Assembly: GCA_015521265.1 (NCBI GenBank)
Contig: WAON01000172.1
Span: forward strand, 1-6,564
Length of the DNA stretch: 6,564 nucleotides
Source of the DNA: Desulfurococcales archaeon
Lineage (GTDB): Archaea; Thermoproteota; Thermoprotei_A; Sulfolobales; Desulfurococcaceae
Reading direction: 5' to 3'
Positions 6,449-6,564 of the stretch are shown one piece after another. The translations under genes were made by a program, and so were the position numbers. The notes beneath the pieces are model-generated. The model ran no database searches. It had not been told where the DNA came from and saw only the letters and a list, made by a program, of their open reading frames with translations. The first letter of the stretch is position 1. Every line of letters starts with the position of its first letter.

Positions 6449-6483
6449 ATTTCCCCTTTCCAGTAAAGTATTATTACATTTCA

Positions 6484-6496
6484 AAATTTTTAAATT
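6484..6496 (-). promoter_or_regulatory. Candidate TATA box for the TIM-barrel gene and the helicase cluster
   Basis: On the minus strand the run AATTTAAAAATTT is the most A/T-rich stretch of the right end. A start of transcription about 25 bases downstream (near 6463) would give a leader of about 25 bases that contains the GGTGAGG site. This could drive the three-gene cluster. No operator-like repeat was noticed. Confidence 0.45.
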
Positions 6497-6512
6497 CAAC
6501 CATGAAAAAGTC

Positions 6513-6563
6513 CTAGAAGTTTAAAACTTGTTTCAATACTTGAATCCTGTCCTTATCTCTATA
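6513..6563 (-). CDS. Possible C-terminal fragment of an upstream minus-strand gene
   Basis: On the minus strand a frame is open from the window edge to a TAG at 6513-6515. It encodes 16 residues ending DRIQVLKQVLNF, which look like an amphipathic helix. It would be the tail of a gene to the right, in the same direction as the TIM-barrel gene and 75 bases before its start. A second minus frame also stays open for nine codons (to 6533), so the choice is not certain and no family can be named. Confidence 0.3.
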   Translation of the reverse strand, partial: YRDKDRIQVLKQVLNF

Positions 6564-6564
6564 C

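Noticed and set aside
6268..6516. + strand open frame of 82 codons over the start of the TIM-barrel gene and its upstream region
   Set aside because: It is antisense to the conserved barrel N-terminus and runs across the promoter region; the composition does not resemble the neighbouring proteins.
6530..6564. GTTTCAATACTTGAATCC near the right edge resembles the start of some archaeal CRISPR repeats
   Set aside because: Only one copy is visible, no spacer-repeat spacing can be seen, and the same bases read as an open minus-strand coding tail.

Overview
The window looks like chromosome of a hyperthermophilic crenarchaeon, most likely of the Desulfurococcales. The reasons are: an archaeal CXXC-type ThiI without a rhodanese domain; a stand-alone methionyl-tRNA synthetase beta/EMAP-like protein; a separately encoded alpha subunit of ADP-forming acetyl-CoA synthetase; a Hef-like SF2 helicase; GGTGATC-type ribosome binding sites complementary to the crenarchaeal 16S 3' end; arginine codons mostly AGG/AGA and frequent ATA isoleucine codons. 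The assignment is inference from gene content and style, not from a marker gene. No rRNA, tRNA, CRISPR array, insertion sequence or integrase gene is visible, and no gene-free stretch exceeds about 130 bases.

Layout. At the left edge a few codons on the + strand (to 85) may be the tail of a neighbouring gene. They overlap the 3' end of thiI (minus strand, 39-1205), which encodes the tRNA 4-thiouridine synthetase. A divergent promoter region (about 1206-1304) separates thiI from a 111-residue tRNA-binding OB-fold protein (+ strand, 1305-1640). That gene converges, with a 12-base gap, on acdA (minus, 1653-3041), the alpha subunit of ADP-forming acetyl-CoA synthetase. acdA has its own upstream promoter-like region.

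The right half is a minus-strand cluster read in this order: an endonuclease IV-like TIM-barrel protein (5556-6437), a 606-residue Hef/RIG-I-clade SF2 helicase with a winged-helix-like C-terminal part and no nuclease domain (3688-5508), and a cysteine-rich 179-residue protein of unknown function (3156-3695). The last gene overlaps the helicase gene by 8 bases and has a good ribosome binding site inside it. The last codons of a further minus-strand gene may enter at the right edge.

How they fit together. thiI and the OB-fold protein both act on tRNA and share an intergenic promoter region. acdA conserves energy as ATP from acetyl-CoA and other acyl-CoAs during peptide or sugar fermentation. 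The right-hand cluster is the least explained part. It joins a helicase, a TIM-barrel protein that keeps only one of the three endonuclease IV zinc sites and has basic residues elsewhere, and a probable metal-binding cysteine-rich protein. It could be an uncharacterised nucleic-acid repair, processing or defence module, but this is a hypothesis based on co-direction, the tight overlap and motif content.
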